A stretch of 64,000 nucleotides of DNA from Flavobacteriales bacterium (GCA_016705955.1 JADJKO010000010.1:1-64000); one strand, 5' to 3'; numbered from the stretch's first letter, positions 17,378 to 25,211 are shown. Program-made: numbers and translations. The notes: a model not told the origin generated them from the letters alone.

Positions 17378-18361
17378 TCAATACCCCCCGCCCCCGCCCT
17401 GCCCGCGTTCGATCGGGTGCCAGGTGGTTTTCACCTCTTGGGTATCGAGGATCATGTAGGGTGACTGCGCATCGGCGCTCATCCAGTCCTTCACCTTGGG
17501 AACTACCACACGCTTCATGTTCGTAGCAGCTTCGGTGTCGAGCATCGTCTTCTCCTCCTTGTCCTCGGCTCCGCTCGGACTGACAGTCGGGGCAACGACG
17601 ATCGCGTTGATGTCCATGTGCGACACGAGGGGCTTGAGCAATTCGCTGCGGAAGCCGGTGAGCAGGTTCACCACGCCGCCGGGCAGGTCGCTGGTGGCGA
17701 GCACTTCGGCGAAGGTGACGGCGGGTAAGGGATGCTTCTCACTGGCCACTACCACGGCTGTGTTGCCGCCTGTGATCACAGGAGCGATCAAGCTCACCAG
17801 TTCCAGCAGGCCGTTGCTTCCGCCAGCCATTACGCCCACCACGCCGGTGGGTTCCTCCACGCTGAAGTTGAAGTGCGAACTGTTGGTGGGGTTCACGCTG
17901 CTGAAGAGTGCTTGGTACTTGTCACACCAGCCGGCGTAGTGTATCCAGCGATCGATCGCTGCACTCACTTCTTCATTCGCTTGTTGCGCTGTTGATCCGT
18001 GTAGTACAAGCTCATGCACGAACTGTGCGCGGCGGCCTTCGAGCATCTCGCCGATGCGGTAGAGGATCTGCCCGCGGTTGAAGGCGCTGCGGTTGGCCCA
18101 ATCGCCCAAGGCCTTGCGCGCGGCGATCACGCTCTCGCGGACATCCTTACGACTGCTGCGGCAGATGTTCGCCAGCGCTTTACCGTCCGTGCCTTTCGGC
18201 TGGTAGTAGCGGCCACTCTCCGTGCGCGGGAATTTGCCGCCGATGAAGATCTTGTAGGTCTTCATCACGGGAACGCGCTCCGCCTTCTTAGCGGTGCCGT
18301 TGGTGCCGTGGCCGTTGAGGTCGGCTTTGACAGCGGTCGTCTTCGTGATCGTCTTGCTCAT
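17378..18361 (-). CDS. aldehyde dehydrogenase-like protein lacking the catalytic Cys
   Basis: 327 residues from ATG 18361. The frame is open much further upstream, but that part is only the complement of the YdeI-like gene. The ALDH N-terminal fold is clear: YKIFIGGKFPRTESGRYY, then SAFNRGQILYRIGEMLE, then EPTGVVGVMAGGSNGLLELV and GNTAVVVASEKHPLPAVTFAEVL. Then it stops: there is no GQxC catalytic motif and no ExGG Glu motif, and length is two-thirds of a normal ALDH. The end is a distinctive KTTWHPIERGQGGGGGY. It may be a non-catalytic partner of the ALDH at 25212-26675, like the second domain of ALDH16 proteins; that is inference. Confidence 0.75.
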   Translation of the reverse strand: MSKTITKTTAVKADLNGHGTNGTAKKAERVPVMKTYKIFIGGKFPRTESGRYYQPKGTDGKALANICRSSRKDVRESVIAARKALGDWANRSAFNRGQILYRIGEMLEGRRAQFVHELVLHGSTAQQANEEVSAAIDRWIHYAGWCDKYQALFSSVNPTNSSHFNFSVEEPTGVVGVMAGGSNGLLELVSLIAPVITGGNTAVVVASEKHPLPAVTFAEVLATSDLPGGVVNLLTGFRSELLKPLVSHMDINAIVVAPTVSPSGAEDKEEKTMLDTEAATNMKRVVVPKVKDWMSADAQSPYMILDTQEVKTTWHPIERGQGGGGGY

Positions 18362-18423
18362 TAGTACTGACTGTGCGTAGCCAAAGCTACGGCCCGGCTG
18401 ACGAGGATCTATTTGGGACCGGA

Positions 18424-19005
18424 TCAAGCATCCTCCAATCCCTTCCCTTCCAGGATCCGCTCCACGCATTTCTCGATCCTCGCCTCGCGGGTCTTCGCTT
18501 GTTTGGCCGATGAGAAGTGAAGCAGGTAGCCGCGCTGGCGACCCGGTGTCAGCGCGTTGAATGCCTTCTTCAAGGCAGGTATCGAAGCCAACTTGTTCTT
18601 GAACTCTTCGGGCATGTCGAAGGCCGCCGTTGGCTTGAGCTTCACTTCCAGACCGGCCTTTTCCACCTCGATGGCTTCGTGGGTATACGCCTTCACGATG
18701 CGCTCCAGCTTCACGATCTCCTTCAAGTCGGTAAACCGGATCTGGCGCGCGGCCTGCACGTTCTTGGTTTGTTGCACCAGGATCCCGTGATCGTCCTTGA
18801 GCAAGGCGCCCTTGTGGAAGAGCAACGCGCAGTAGTCCTTGAAGGCATGGATCAGCACGACGTTCTTCTTCTTGAGCGTGTAGCACGGATGGCCCCACTT
18901 CATCTCCTCTTCGAGGCCGCAGTCCAGTAGGATCATCCGGAGCTTCTCCTGCTCTTGCTGCCACTTGCCGGCTTTGTTGAAGTACCAGTCAACGGTGGGG
19001 TTCAT
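18424..19005 (-). CDS. YdeI/OmpD-associated family protein (DUF1801 plus OmdA-like tail)
   Basis: 193 residues. The N-terminal half (WQQEQEKLRMILLDCGLEEEMKWGHPCYTLKKKNVVLIHAFKDY...FHKGALLKD) is the DUF1801 fold. The C-terminal half (MPEEFKNKLASIPALKKAFNALTPGRQRGYLLHFSSAKQAKTREARIEKCVERI) is the OmdA/YdeI tail with the conserved SAKQAKTRE stretch. Members are cytoplasmic; some were reported to influence bacteriocin or antimicrobial-peptide sensitivity, but the mechanism is not established. Transcribed alone. Confidence 0.85.
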   Translation of the reverse strand: MNPTVDWYFNKAGKWQQEQEKLRMILLDCGLEEEMKWGHPCYTLKKKNVVLIHAFKDYCALLFHKGALLKDDHGILVQQTKNVQAARQIRFTDLKEIVKLERIVKAYTHEAIEVEKAGLEVKLKPTAAFDMPEEFKNKLASIPALKKAFNALTPGRQRGYLLHFSSAKQAKTREARIEKCVERILEGKGLEDA

Positions 19006-19055
19006 GCCACGAACTTATGCCGAACCGAACTTTGCGTGATCACAGTTGGCCCACA

Positions 19056-19063
19056 TACCTTGG
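19056..19063 (+). promoter_or_regulatory. TACCTTGG promoter core
   Basis: Variant of the -7 element TAnnTTTG, 19 nt before the ATG of the VOC-family gene. Confidence 0.3.
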
Positions 19064-19082
19064 TCCGACAGATCACGAACCC

Positions 19083-19439
19083 ATGTCACGACACGTCACC
19101 GGTATCGGCGGATTCTTCTTCCGCTCGGACGATCACAAGGCACTTGCCGCGTGGTACAACAAACACTTCGGCATCAACGACCAGGAGAACGGCTGGATCT
19201 GGCAACAGGATGCCGGCCCCACGGTGTTCTCGCCGTTCAAGCGCGACACCGACTACTTCGGCAACGACAAGCAGCAGTTCATGCTGAACCTGCGCGTGCA
19301 GGACATGGATGGCCTGCTGAAGAAACTCGAGGCCGACGGTGTGCGCATCGACCCCAAGCGCATGGATGAGGACTACGGCCGCTTCGCGTGGGTCTTCGAT
19401 CCGGACGGGAACAAGATCGAATTGTGGGAGCCGAAGTAG
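19083..19439 (+). CDS. VOC-superfamily (glyoxalase/bleomycin-resistance-like) protein
   Basis: 118 residues from ATG 19083. Paired beta-alpha-beta-beta-beta units are visible. The first starts HVTGIGGFFFRSDDHKALAAWYNKHFGI and the second starts QQFMLNLRVQDMDGLLKKLEADGV, ending FAWVFDPDGNKIELWEP. The final FDPDGNKIELWEP is the classic VOC end with its metal-ligand Glu. A small cytoplasmic protein whose substrate cannot be predicted. A DHFR-family gene follows 117 bp downstream. Confidence 0.85.
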   Translation: MSRHVTGIGGFFFRSDDHKALAAWYNKHFGINDQENGWIWQQDAGPTVFSPFKRDTDYFGNDKQQFMLNLRVQDMDGLLKKLEADGVRIDPKRMDEDYGRFAWVFDPDGNKIELWEPK

Positions 19440-19556
19440 GTGGGGTCGGAAACCGATGCACTCGAACCTCGCTGGATCTGAGACCATTCGTGCCGTGAGC
19501 ATCGATCCCATATTTCGTTCAGCTACGGCTTCTTTACATCACAACTTCGGAGCCTC

Positions 19557-20114
19557 ATGCGCCCCCTTCGCTTCTCCATCAACGTCACCTTGGACGGATG
19601 CTACGACCATACCGTCGGGCTCGCGGACGAGGACCTGCACCGCAACGCGATGGAGTACATCGCCGGGTGCGACGCCTTGCTCTTCGGCCGGGTGACCTAC
19701 GACATGATGTTGGCCGCGTGGCGCATGCCACCGAACGGGATATGGCCGGAGTGGATGCCACCGTGGATGCAGCCGTTCGCCAAGACCATCGATGCGGCCA
19801 GGAAGTACGTGGTGTCGAGCACGCTGAAGGAAGTGGATTGGAACGCGGAACTCGTGCGTGGAGATCTCGAGAAGACCGTTCAGCAACTCAAGCAGCAACC
19901 GGGCAAGGGCATCGGTGTGGGCGGCGTGCAACTCGCGATGGCCTTGACGGAATTGGGCCTGATCGATGAGTACCAGATCGTGGTACACCCGCGGATCGTG
20001 GGTCGCGGGCCAACCTTGTTCGCAGGACTATCGAAGATGGTGGACCTGAAGCTTGTGGGCCGACAGGAGTTCGGCTCGGGGGCGGTGGCGATGCGGTATG
20101 AAGTGAAGCGGTAG
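19557..20114 (+). CDS. dihydrofolate reductase-family (RibD C-terminal domain) protein
   Basis: 185 residues. Typical stand-alone RibD_C protein: LRFSINVTLDGCYDH start, LLFGRVTYDMMLAAW, KYVVSSTLKEVDWNAELV, GKGIGVGGVQLAMALTELGLIDEYQIVVHPRIVGRGPTLFAGL, and a beta-strand end GSGAVAMRYEVKR. The family binds NADPH; most stand-alone members have no proven substrate and are unlikely to be the housekeeping FolA. Two 3'-end remnants of a related gene lie at 21837-22007 and 23792-23873. Confidence 0.88.
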   Translation: MRPLRFSINVTLDGCYDHTVGLADEDLHRNAMEYIAGCDALLFGRVTYDMMLAAWRMPPNGIWPEWMPPWMQPFAKTIDAARKYVVSSTLKEVDWNAELVRGDLEKTVQQLKQQPGKGIGVGGVQLAMALTELGLIDEYQIVVHPRIVGRGPTLFAGLSKMVDLKLVGRQEFGSGAVAMRYEVKR

Positions 20115-20177
20115 GTTGACTTCGTCCGGGTCGTATCCATCTCCTTTCCTTTTGCCATTCATCCATCAGCGGCCCTT

Positions 20178-20185
20178 TATCTTTG
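20178..20185 (+). promoter_or_regulatory. TATCTTTG promoter core upstream of mntA
   Basis: Exact match to the Bacteroidota -7 consensus TAnnTTTG, 4 nt before the mntA start codon, implying a very short or no leader. A TTG at 20152-20154 could be the -33 element, but the 23-nt spacing is longer than usual. Confidence 0.5.
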
Positions 20186-20189
20186 CAAC

Positions 20190-20492
20190 ATGGAACTTAG
20201 CGAGTCTACACGGGAGCAACTGCGCCGCTTCTTCGCGGCGTATCCGGTGGACCGTGCCTACGTCTTTGGGTCATTCGCGCGTGGTGAGGCCAGGCCGGAT
20301 AGCGACATGGACATCCTTGTGGACCTGGACCGATCCAAGCCCTTCGGATTGGGCTTTGTGCAAATGCAGCTCGACCTGGAGGAATTGCTCGGCCGCAAAG
20401 TGGACGTGGTGACCCGTAGTGCACTGAGCAAGTACATCGCGCCGTTCGTGACGAAGGACCTACAACTGATCTATGCGCGAGCGGCGGCGTGA
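20190..20492 (+). CDS. mntA: MNT-domain nucleotidyltransferase antitoxin
   Basis: 100 residues. Minimal nucleotidyltransferase with the GSX10DXD motif: GSFARGEARPDSDMDILVDL, residues G27-S28 and D39/D41. In the known HEPN-MNT system this enzyme AMPylates (transfers AMP to a Tyr of) the HEPN toxin and so silences it. The hepT gene overlaps its end by 20 bp, the standard operon layout. Expected to act in the cytoplasm in a complex with HepT. Assignment rests on motif plus neighbour and is strong. Confidence 0.9.
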   Translation: MELSESTREQLRRFFAAYPVDRAYVFGSFARGEARPDSDMDILVDLDRSKPFGLGFVQMQLDLEELLGRKVDVVTRSALSKYIAPFVTKDLQLIYARAAA

Positions 20493-20832
20493 CCGACTTC
20501 GCTTGCAACATATGCTCGATGCGTGTGATGCCCTGATCGAGTTCATGCGCGGCAAAAACGAGGATGACCTCGTGACGGACAAGCTGCTCGTCTCGGGTGT
20601 TACACGACAGATCGAGATCATTGGAGAAGCCGCGAACATGCTCACCATCGAGCTACGGAATGAGCACCCCGATGTGCCGTGGAGACAGATCATTGGTATG
20701 CGCAACAACGTCATTCACGAATACTTCGCCGTGCAGACCGAAACCGTGTGGGACGTGGTGACGAACGATGTTCCCGTGCTGCGGGACCAGCTCGTCGCGA
20801 TCATCGCCAAGTTGCCGGAAGCCGGTTTCTGA
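20473..20832 (+). CDS. hepT: HEPN-domain toxin (DUF86, HepT family)
   Basis: 119 residues, all-helical. The RNase motif R-x4-H is present as R77 to H82 in MRNNVIHEYF, and the following Tyr (Y84) is the position modified by MntA in characterised pairs. The stretch SGVTRQIEIIGEAANML is the conserved DUF86 helix. HepT toxins are endoribonucleases, in some cases cutting tRNA. Cotranscribed and overlapping with mntA. Intact, so this module is probably functional. Confidence 0.9.
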   Translation: MRERRRDRLRLQHMLDACDALIEFMRGKNEDDLVTDKLLVSGVTRQIEIIGEAANMLTIELRNEHPDVPWRQIIGMRNNVIHEYFAVQTETVWDVVTNDVPVLRDQLVAIIAKLPEAGF

Positions 20833-20837
20833 ATGGC

Positions 20838-21241
20838 TCACGTCCTCAGGATCGACTCCATCTTCTTGCCCTTGGCCAGTTCATCCACCAACTTATCCAG
20901 GTAGCGGATCTGTTGCATCAGCGGGTCCTCGATGTCCTCTACGCGGTAGCCGCAGGACCTGTCCCGTGAAGCGGGATCATACCCGTGATCCTGTTGACGT
21001 TCGGGTTCAATTCGGGTGCCTTGGCGAAGAAGGTCTCGAAGTCGATCTTCTTGTCGAGCACGTTCTGCAAGCCCTTCTCCGTGTAGCCCGTGAGCCAGTG
21101 GATGACGGTGTGCAGCTCTGCCTTCGTGCGGCCGTCATCCCGGCCACCGAGCCGGGACTTCTCCACCTTGGTAACGTAGTGCGGGTACACGCTTGCGAAG
21201 GCCATGCGATAGACCCTTTCGTTGTTCTCTCCTGGTTTCAT
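20838..21241 (-). pseudogene. DUF2200 family gene interrupted by a 20-bp palindromic insert
   Basis: The first part (VYRMAFASVYPHYVTKVEK...GRTKAELHTVIHWLTGYTEKGLQNVL...ETFFAKAPELNPNVNRITGMI) is a clear DUF2200 protein. The expected continuation CGYRVEDIEDPLMQQIRYL...LVDELAKGKKMESILRT is present down to a stop at 20838-20840, but in another frame. Removing 20 bp at 20955-20974 restores the frame exactly (ATG ATC TGC GGC TAC). The insert contains the palindrome tcccgtgaagcggga. Function of DUF2200 is unknown. The gene's start lies 7 nt after the end of the RelE/ParE toxin gene, so it may be cotranscribed with that module. Confidence 0.75.
20955..20974. repeat. 20-bp palindromic insertion inside the DUF2200 gene
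   Basis: Sequence ggacctgtcccgtgaagcgg. Its core, read on the other strand as tcccgcttcacggga, matches 13 of 15 positions of the palindrome inside the RelE-like gene at 27066-27087. Confidence 0.6.
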
Positions 21242-21245
21242 GATC

Positions 21246-21539
21246 TTAAAATGGCTTGCCCTTCGGATCACGTTTCACATGCCAGATCGAAAGAACATGT
21301 ATCACGGTGGCATTGTACGAATAGAACATCATGTGATCACCGATGGTCTTTAAGCGCACGTCGGCATCACTTGTGGGTCGGCCTAGTTTGGGCTGTGCGG
21401 CGATCACGCGCAACGCCGCCCGGAACATGCCGTCCAACTTCTCGCTGTATAGGGTGGAACCACTGCGGTCCGCCCAATAGCGCAGGATCACCAAGCGCTC
21501 ACGCTGGGCGTTGGCGGACCAGACTATTTGCCGAGCCAT
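21246..21539 (-). CDS. RelE/ParE superfamily toxin
   Basis: 97 residues. Typical fold order: ARQIVWSANAQRERLVILRYWADRSGS (strand plus helices), YSEKLDGMFRAALRVIAAQPKLGRPTSDADVRLKTIGDHMMFYSYNATVIHVLSIWHVKRDPKGKPF. The YSYNATVIHVLSIWHVKRDP stretch is the usual C-terminal beta-sheet and helix region of ParE/RelE toxins. Its start overlaps the antitoxin gene by 16 bp. Members act either on ribosome-bound mRNA or on gyrase; which applies here cannot be told. Confidence 0.85.
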   Translation of the reverse strand: MARQIVWSANAQRERLVILRYWADRSGSTLYSEKLDGMFRAALRVIAAQPKLGRPTSDADVRLKTIGDHMMFYSYNATVIHVLSIWHVKRDPKGKPF

Positions 21540-21760
21540 TCATCCACGGCCTTGTTCGCGTCGCGTTCGGAAAGCGTGCGGCCCGCCTTGATATCCTTCT
21601 TACCCCTGTTGACGGAAGTCTGCTGCTCCTTTGTGAGCTTGTATGGCTCCAAGCCCGCAGCATCGGTGCCCATCAGCCGGTATGCCTCACGCAGCAACGC
21701 GCTATCGCGAGATCGCATGATGCGGTTGATCAGTCGCTTCTTGAGTTCCACTTCGGACAT
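21524..21760 (-). CDS. antitoxin of the RelE/ParE pair
   Basis: 78 residues from ATG 21760; a longer frame upstream is spurious. The short helical peptide (MSEVELKKRLINRIMRSRDSALLREAYRLMG...LTKEQQTSVNRGKKDIKAGRTLSERDANKAVDEWLGK) has the usual pattern of Bacteroidota antitoxins paired with ParE-like toxins: the closing INRGKKDIKAGRTLSHEEA-like box. It precedes and overlaps the toxin gene, so order and spacing support the role. Likely neutralises the toxin and may repress the operon. Confidence 0.8.
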   Translation of the reverse strand: MSEVELKKRLINRIMRSRDSALLREAYRLMGTDAAGLEPYKLTKEQQTSVNRGKKDIKAGRTLSERDANKAVDEWLGK

Positions 21761-21836
21761 GGGACGCGGTTTGGTCTTGCTAAGGTATGGCGAGCGCGAA
21801 ACCTTTCCCTCTGGTGCATTGCTGCGAACGCACCAC

Positions 21837-22007
21837 TGGTCCGTGAGCCTGTTAGATGATGGCATCGTCCTGCTGGCCGTCCATCCGGTGCTGTTGGGTA
21901 CGGGCAAGCGCCGCACACATTCGAGCTCATCAGCACGAAGGCATTCCCATCCGGCAGCATCTTCAATGCCTGCAAGGTCGCCGGGGCTTAAAAGGCGGGG
22001 TAGTTCG
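21837..22007 (+). pseudogene. 3' remnant of a DHFR-family (RibD_C) gene, copy 1
   Basis: About 55 codons of a DHFR-family C-terminus survive. Sense runs through LVRE..LLDDGIV..LLAVHPVLLGTGKR and, after a frameshift, LISTKAFPSGSIFNACKVAGA ending at a TAA. This is the typical ...VHPVLLGSGK...FELISTKxFxSG tail of the family. Bases 21926-22007 are 91% identical to 23792-23873. The remnant sits between two toxin-antitoxin modules. Confidence 0.65.
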
Positions 22008-22013
22008 AGGATG

Positions 22014-22517
22014 CTACAGAGTACAGGTGAACTTGATACCCAACTCCTCGATCATCTTGAAGTCATCGATGCACCGAACACCCATTGCGTCACAGACATG
22101 CGGGATCTTCACTCGCTTGTTGTTCGCGGCTGTCGGTTTCTCCTCCTTGGACACGACGCAAGCGTTCTCGGCCATAGCATGGGCGATCAGCCATGGATCC
22201 GCAAGTGATCGCTGCTTCGTGTTGTCCACAAGCAGCTGGTGCTTCGGGTCCTTCGCATAGATCTCTTTCAACTTGATGCCGACTTCCTCTGTAACACTCC
22301 GAACCTTGACGCGACTTTTCTTCAACCATTTCGACAAGTCGTCGTCGGTGCGATGGATCTCCTCGGCTACCCAACTCGGAACGAATAACTGACCGTGAGC
22401 GCCAAGCTCATCCAGGACATTCCAATAGGTAGGGCAAACGTTCGGTGAGTAGTAGCTCTCCCATGCTTTGATGAGCACGTTCGCATCGAGGCAGTATATG
22501 GTCGACTGCAAGCTCAT
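22014..22517 (-). CDS. PIN-domain protein (DUF4411 family)
   Basis: 167 residues. A PIN-like nuclease domain is seen in IYCLDANVLIKAWESYYSPNVCPTYWNVLDEL (first acidic residue in LDANV), a middle part WVAEEIHRTDDDLSKWLKK, and the second acidic cluster RSLADPWLIAHAMAENACVVSKEE. The final CDAMGVRCIDDFKMIEELGIKF fits DUF4411. It overlaps the ImmA/IrrE-type gene by 4 nt (ATGA), the known pairing of DUF4411 with an XRE-peptidase protein. Likely an RNase toxin; substrate unknown. Confidence 0.85.
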   Translation of the reverse strand: MSLQSTIYCLDANVLIKAWESYYSPNVCPTYWNVLDELGAHGQLFVPSWVAEEIHRTDDDLSKWLKKSRVKVRSVTEEVGIKLKEIYAKDPKHQLLVDNTKQRSLADPWLIAHAMAENACVVSKEEKPTAANNKRVKIPHVCDAMGVRCIDDFKMIEELGIKFTCTL

Positions 22518-23689
22518 CGGTACATGATGGCCTCGAACTTCGAGAAGTTGTTCACCGGCGTGTTGAGCAGGCTACTCGCCAATGTGGGTTGGATCACACC
22601 TCCGCGAAAGGCATCCAGAACGACCTGGGTGAAGAGTCGCCCATTCTTGTTCAAGCGAAGCAGATAGGGATCCGGGCCGCCCTTGGACCGCTCCTTCTCC
22701 TTGTTCTTCTCCGACAATGCACGCAGGTATTCCTTGAAGTCCTTGTCCAAGGTCGCCTTCATGGAATGGTAGCCCGCGTCGGTGACGAGACCACGACCAT
22801 GAGCGCGCACTAGCAAAGCCCACGAACTCACACCGGATCTCTCAGAGATCTGAGCGATCGATCTGGGATCCGAGAATTGAGAAGCGGTCAATGACGCCAT
22901 CACCCGATCCGGCATCAGCGCATGAGCCGCAACCGCATTGCAGAAACGTTCGATGGGATCGGCGTTAGTAACGTTCGTTACCTCTGGCTCGATCTCGCTT
23001 GAGATCCCGGTAGCCGCGATCCAGATATGTGCCAACTCATGCACTAGCGTGAACAGCTGCGCTTTGTCCCAATCCTCGGTATTGATGAAGACGAAAGGAG
23101 CGTGCGGGTCAGCGATGGCAAAGCCTTGGAACTCATCGCTGTCCAGTTTCAACCGTGTGTGAATGAAGCTCGTACGTGAAATGAAAATACCTGCGGCCTC
23201 CGCCTTGGTCATCCATTCGCGGATCGGCTCCTTCTCCTGGTAGGCTTCGGGATCAATGCCCAGCGTATAGAGGATGTCCTGCGCCACGGCGCTAGATTCA
23301 TCGTTCGCCGTGTAGCGGCCAACGAACGGCAGGGCCGGTTCTTCGTTCTCGCGCTGCAATTCACTTATCCAACTATGCTTCTGTTGGATATCCCGAAGTA
23401 TGAAGACCGCCGCAGTTGTCAACTCCTTGGAGCCGGAGCGACGGAAGTCGTTAAGCGGCGTGAAGTCATACGGAACATCAGGCAGGAACAGCATGGCGAA
23501 CGGCCTGCGGTAAGCCTTCGCAAGCGTCTCCGCCTGTCTGATGGTCGGCTGTTCGGTTCCTTCCTCCCATTTAGCCAAACGCTCAGGTGTAAGCCTCGTG
23601 ACTTTCTTGGCCGCTTGCTCAAGAGTGAGGCGCGCTGTTTCGCGCGCCCACTTCAAGACCTTAGGAGTTATGTAGGCTTTCTCTGCCAC
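22514..23689 (-). CDS. XRE-family HTH plus ImmA/IrrE metallopeptidase protein (COG2856)
   Basis: 391 residues from GTG 23689 (MAEKAYITPKVLKWARETA); a TTG two codons upstream is also possible. Domain order is a Cro/CI helix-turn-helix (about 8-60: LTLEQAAKKV, LAKWEEGTEQPTIRQAETLAKAY), then a zinc peptidase-like domain with HELAH at about 217-221 (LFTLVHELAHIWIA) and a downstream Glu in SEIEPEVTNV. In the paired-module setting the protein acts as antitoxin and regulator, possibly with proteolytic control. The module is bracketed by an 82-bp direct repeat (21926-22007, 23792-23873). Confidence 0.88.
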   Translation of the reverse strand: MAEKAYITPKVLKWARETARLTLEQAAKKVTRLTPERLAKWEEGTEQPTIRQAETLAKAYRRPFAMLFLPDVPYDFTPLNDFRRSGSKELTTAAVFILRDIQQKHSWISELQRENEEPALPFVGRYTANDESSAVAQDILYTLGIDPEAYQEKEPIREWMTKAEAAGIFISRTSFIHTRLKLDSDEFQGFAIADPHAPFVFINTEDWDKAQLFTLVHELAHIWIAATGISSEIEPEVTNVTNADPIERFCNAVAAHALMPDRVMASLTASQFSDPRSIAQISERSGVSSWALLVRAHGRGLVTDAGYHSMKATLDKDFKEYLRALSEKNKEKERSKGGPDPYLLRLNKNGRLFTQVVLDAFRGGVIQPTLASSLLNTPVNNFSKFEAIMYR

Positions 23690-23791
23690 TGGCAAGGGAG
23701 CAAGGTGCTTCGCTACTGAACTAGATCGACGGGTTTCTTGGCTAGATTTTCGACAGCAAGGTATGATCGTCTTCTGAACCGTTGTCGAGAC

Positions 23792-23873
23792 TCATCAGCA
23801 CGAAGGCATTCCCATCCGGCATCATCTTCAATACCTACAAGGTCGTTGGGGCTTTGAAGGCGGGGTAGTTCGG
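23792..23873 (+). pseudogene. 3' remnant of a DHFR-family gene, copy 2 of the direct repeat
   Basis: 82 bp encode only the last residues LISTKAFPSGIIFNTYKVVGALKAG plus stop (TAG 23867-23869). This tail still reads in frame, unlike copy 1. Identity to 21926-22007 is 75 of 82 positions, and homology stops on both sides. Nothing of the 5' part of the gene remains upstream. Confidence 0.65.
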
Positions 23874-23975
23874 CGAGTGGATTGGCAGTGAATACCGGAG
23901 CTCCGGACGGAAGAACCTTGCGTTGTACTTTGCGACTGCCGGTCCTGCACCCCTAACCGGACCTCAAAACAAGAA

Positions 23976-24422
23976 ATGTCTGTCGTGTTCTGCCTTGTCA
24001 AAGTCGCGTGTGCTTGGTTGGCAATGATGTTTATCGGAACCAACCTACTGGGCTTCATCGTGCGAGGCTTCTTGGAACAGGTGGTCCCGGCCGAACCTCC
24101 CGATGACGGCAGAGCCGTGAACACCTGGATCGCTCGTGAGCGCAAGAGGATGAAAGCGTCCAATCTCGTGATGACAGCATTGGCCATTGGTGCCTGCGCT
24201 GGCTATTACTGGGCGCTCTTCCACTACCTCGGAGGTGCGCTTGCCGTGACCGCAGGAGCCATGCTTATGGTATCTCGGCTACCTGACCTGTTAGTCGAAA
24301 TCAGGACCGGGAAGCCTACGACACGTAGATCCATGTCACAAACCCCACTCGACTTCTTCATGACGGCCCTGATTTGGGCGGCTCTACCAGTGATGTGGTT
24401 CGCCTTGTGTTATCAGAAATAA
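23976..24422 (+). CDS. hypothetical multi-pass membrane protein
   Basis: 148 residues, not recognised. Hydrophobic segments: VFCLVKVACAWLAMMFIGTNLLGFIV, SNLVMTALAIGACAGYYWALFHYLGG, ALAVTAGAMLMVSRL and FFMTALIWAALPVMWFALCY, so probably three or four membrane passes with a hydrophilic loop (PAEPPDDGRAVNTWIARERKRMK) after the first. Located between the ImmA/IrrE module and the HEPN-like gene within the accessory region. No function proposed. Confidence 0.5.
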   Translation: MSVVFCLVKVACAWLAMMFIGTNLLGFIVRGFLEQVVPAEPPDDGRAVNTWIARERKRMKASNLVMTALAIGACAGYYWALFHYLGGALAVTAGAMLMVSRLPDLLVEIRTGKPTTRRSMSQTPLDFFMTALIWAALPVMWFALCYQK

Positions 24423-24508
24423 GCGACCGGGATTGGATGCTGGCGTCTATTGCGTGGTGCTCTCCCGTCGGAGAAATCAGCCGTGATGCTGACTGATTGA
24501 TGCGCGAT

Positions 24509-25069
24509 TCAAGTCCAGGGCACCTTAACAGATCGTTCTCGACTTTGAACTAGCACGTTCAGCGTGGGGTGAATACGGTCGTACAAACCCTTGAATACAT
24601 CAGGCCATTTCCCTCCTAGTTGGATGGATGTGACTTGCAAATCATGAGACTTCGGAACTGGATAGCGAAATTCTGTCTCCATCATCCGTTGGACTTGATC
24701 ACAGAAAATGTCTTCGTTCTGACTAAGGGAGATTTTCGCCATACGGGCCAACTTCTTCAACTGGTGCGTTTGAATCTTTCGTGCTAAGGCACCATTCGAA
24801 ATGAGCGTTTTATCCTCGAGGATAATCTTGCCCTTGAACAGACATTCAACGCTGTAACCAAGCAGCGCACCGTAAATGTGAAGCGTAGAAACCATTGAGC
24901 GCGTATCGTCGGTTGCCTCTCCCCGAACACGCTTCATTAAATCCTCCAGCTGCCGTTCGCATTCTGGCCAAAGCAACTTTGCGGCATGGCGGAGATCGGA
25001 AGCTTTGCGTCCCCAGAAGTAAGGGCTGGCTTCCATTCTGAAATACTGATGCTCCTTTGGTTCAGGCAT
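24509..25069 (-). CDS. HEPN-like protein of unknown function
   Basis: 186 residues from ATG 25069; the frame is open further upstream, but that part overlaps a repeat-like sequence. Helical throughout. SASPYFW-like start, then DLRHAAKLLWPECERQLEDLM. The block IYGALLGYSVECLFKGKIIL...IQTHQLKKLARMAKISLSQNEDIF...METEFRYPVPKSHDL resembles the HEPN helices seen in uncharacterised and phage-defence proteins (GYxxECLxK, HxLxxL, RYPVPKS). The RNase R-x4-6-H motif is not evident. Base composition is visibly more A/T-rich than neighbours, which fits recent gain. Confidence 0.5.
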   Translation of the reverse strand: MPEPKEHQYFRMEASPYFWGRKASDLRHAAKLLWPECERQLEDLMKRVRGEATDDTRSMVSTLHIYGALLGYSVECLFKGKIILEDKTLISNGALARKIQTHQLKKLARMAKISLSQNEDIFCDQVQRMMETEFRYPVPKSHDLQVTSIQLGGKWPDVFKGLYDRIHPTLNVLVQSRERSVKVPWT

Positions 25070-25074
25070 TTCGC

Positions 25075-25198
25075 GTGAGCGATTGAAGCGGAAACCCCGC
25101 AAGCCCGGTAATCCGGGCGCGGAGTTGCAGCGGAAAGCGCGACCCGGCTGCATTTGAGCCGGGGCACGCCCACATCTCGACTACGCTCGATGTGACAA
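25075..25198. repeat. repeat-like extragenic sequence with hairpins
   Basis: The spacer after the ALDH gene holds gattgaagcggaaaccccgc, then ttgcagcggaaagcgcgacc, two variants of one motif, separated by the stem cccggtaatccgggcg. It ends with the palindrome cacatctcgactacgctcgatgtg. Non-coding and looks like extragenic palindromic elements; no other copy seen in the window. Confidence 0.45.
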
Positions 25199-25211
25199 CG
25201 CTCCGCATCCC

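Noticed and set aside
18362..18964. N-terminal extension of the ALDH-like gene
   Set aside because: It is the shifted complement-frame of the YdeI-family gene; the ALDH fold starts at ATG 18361.
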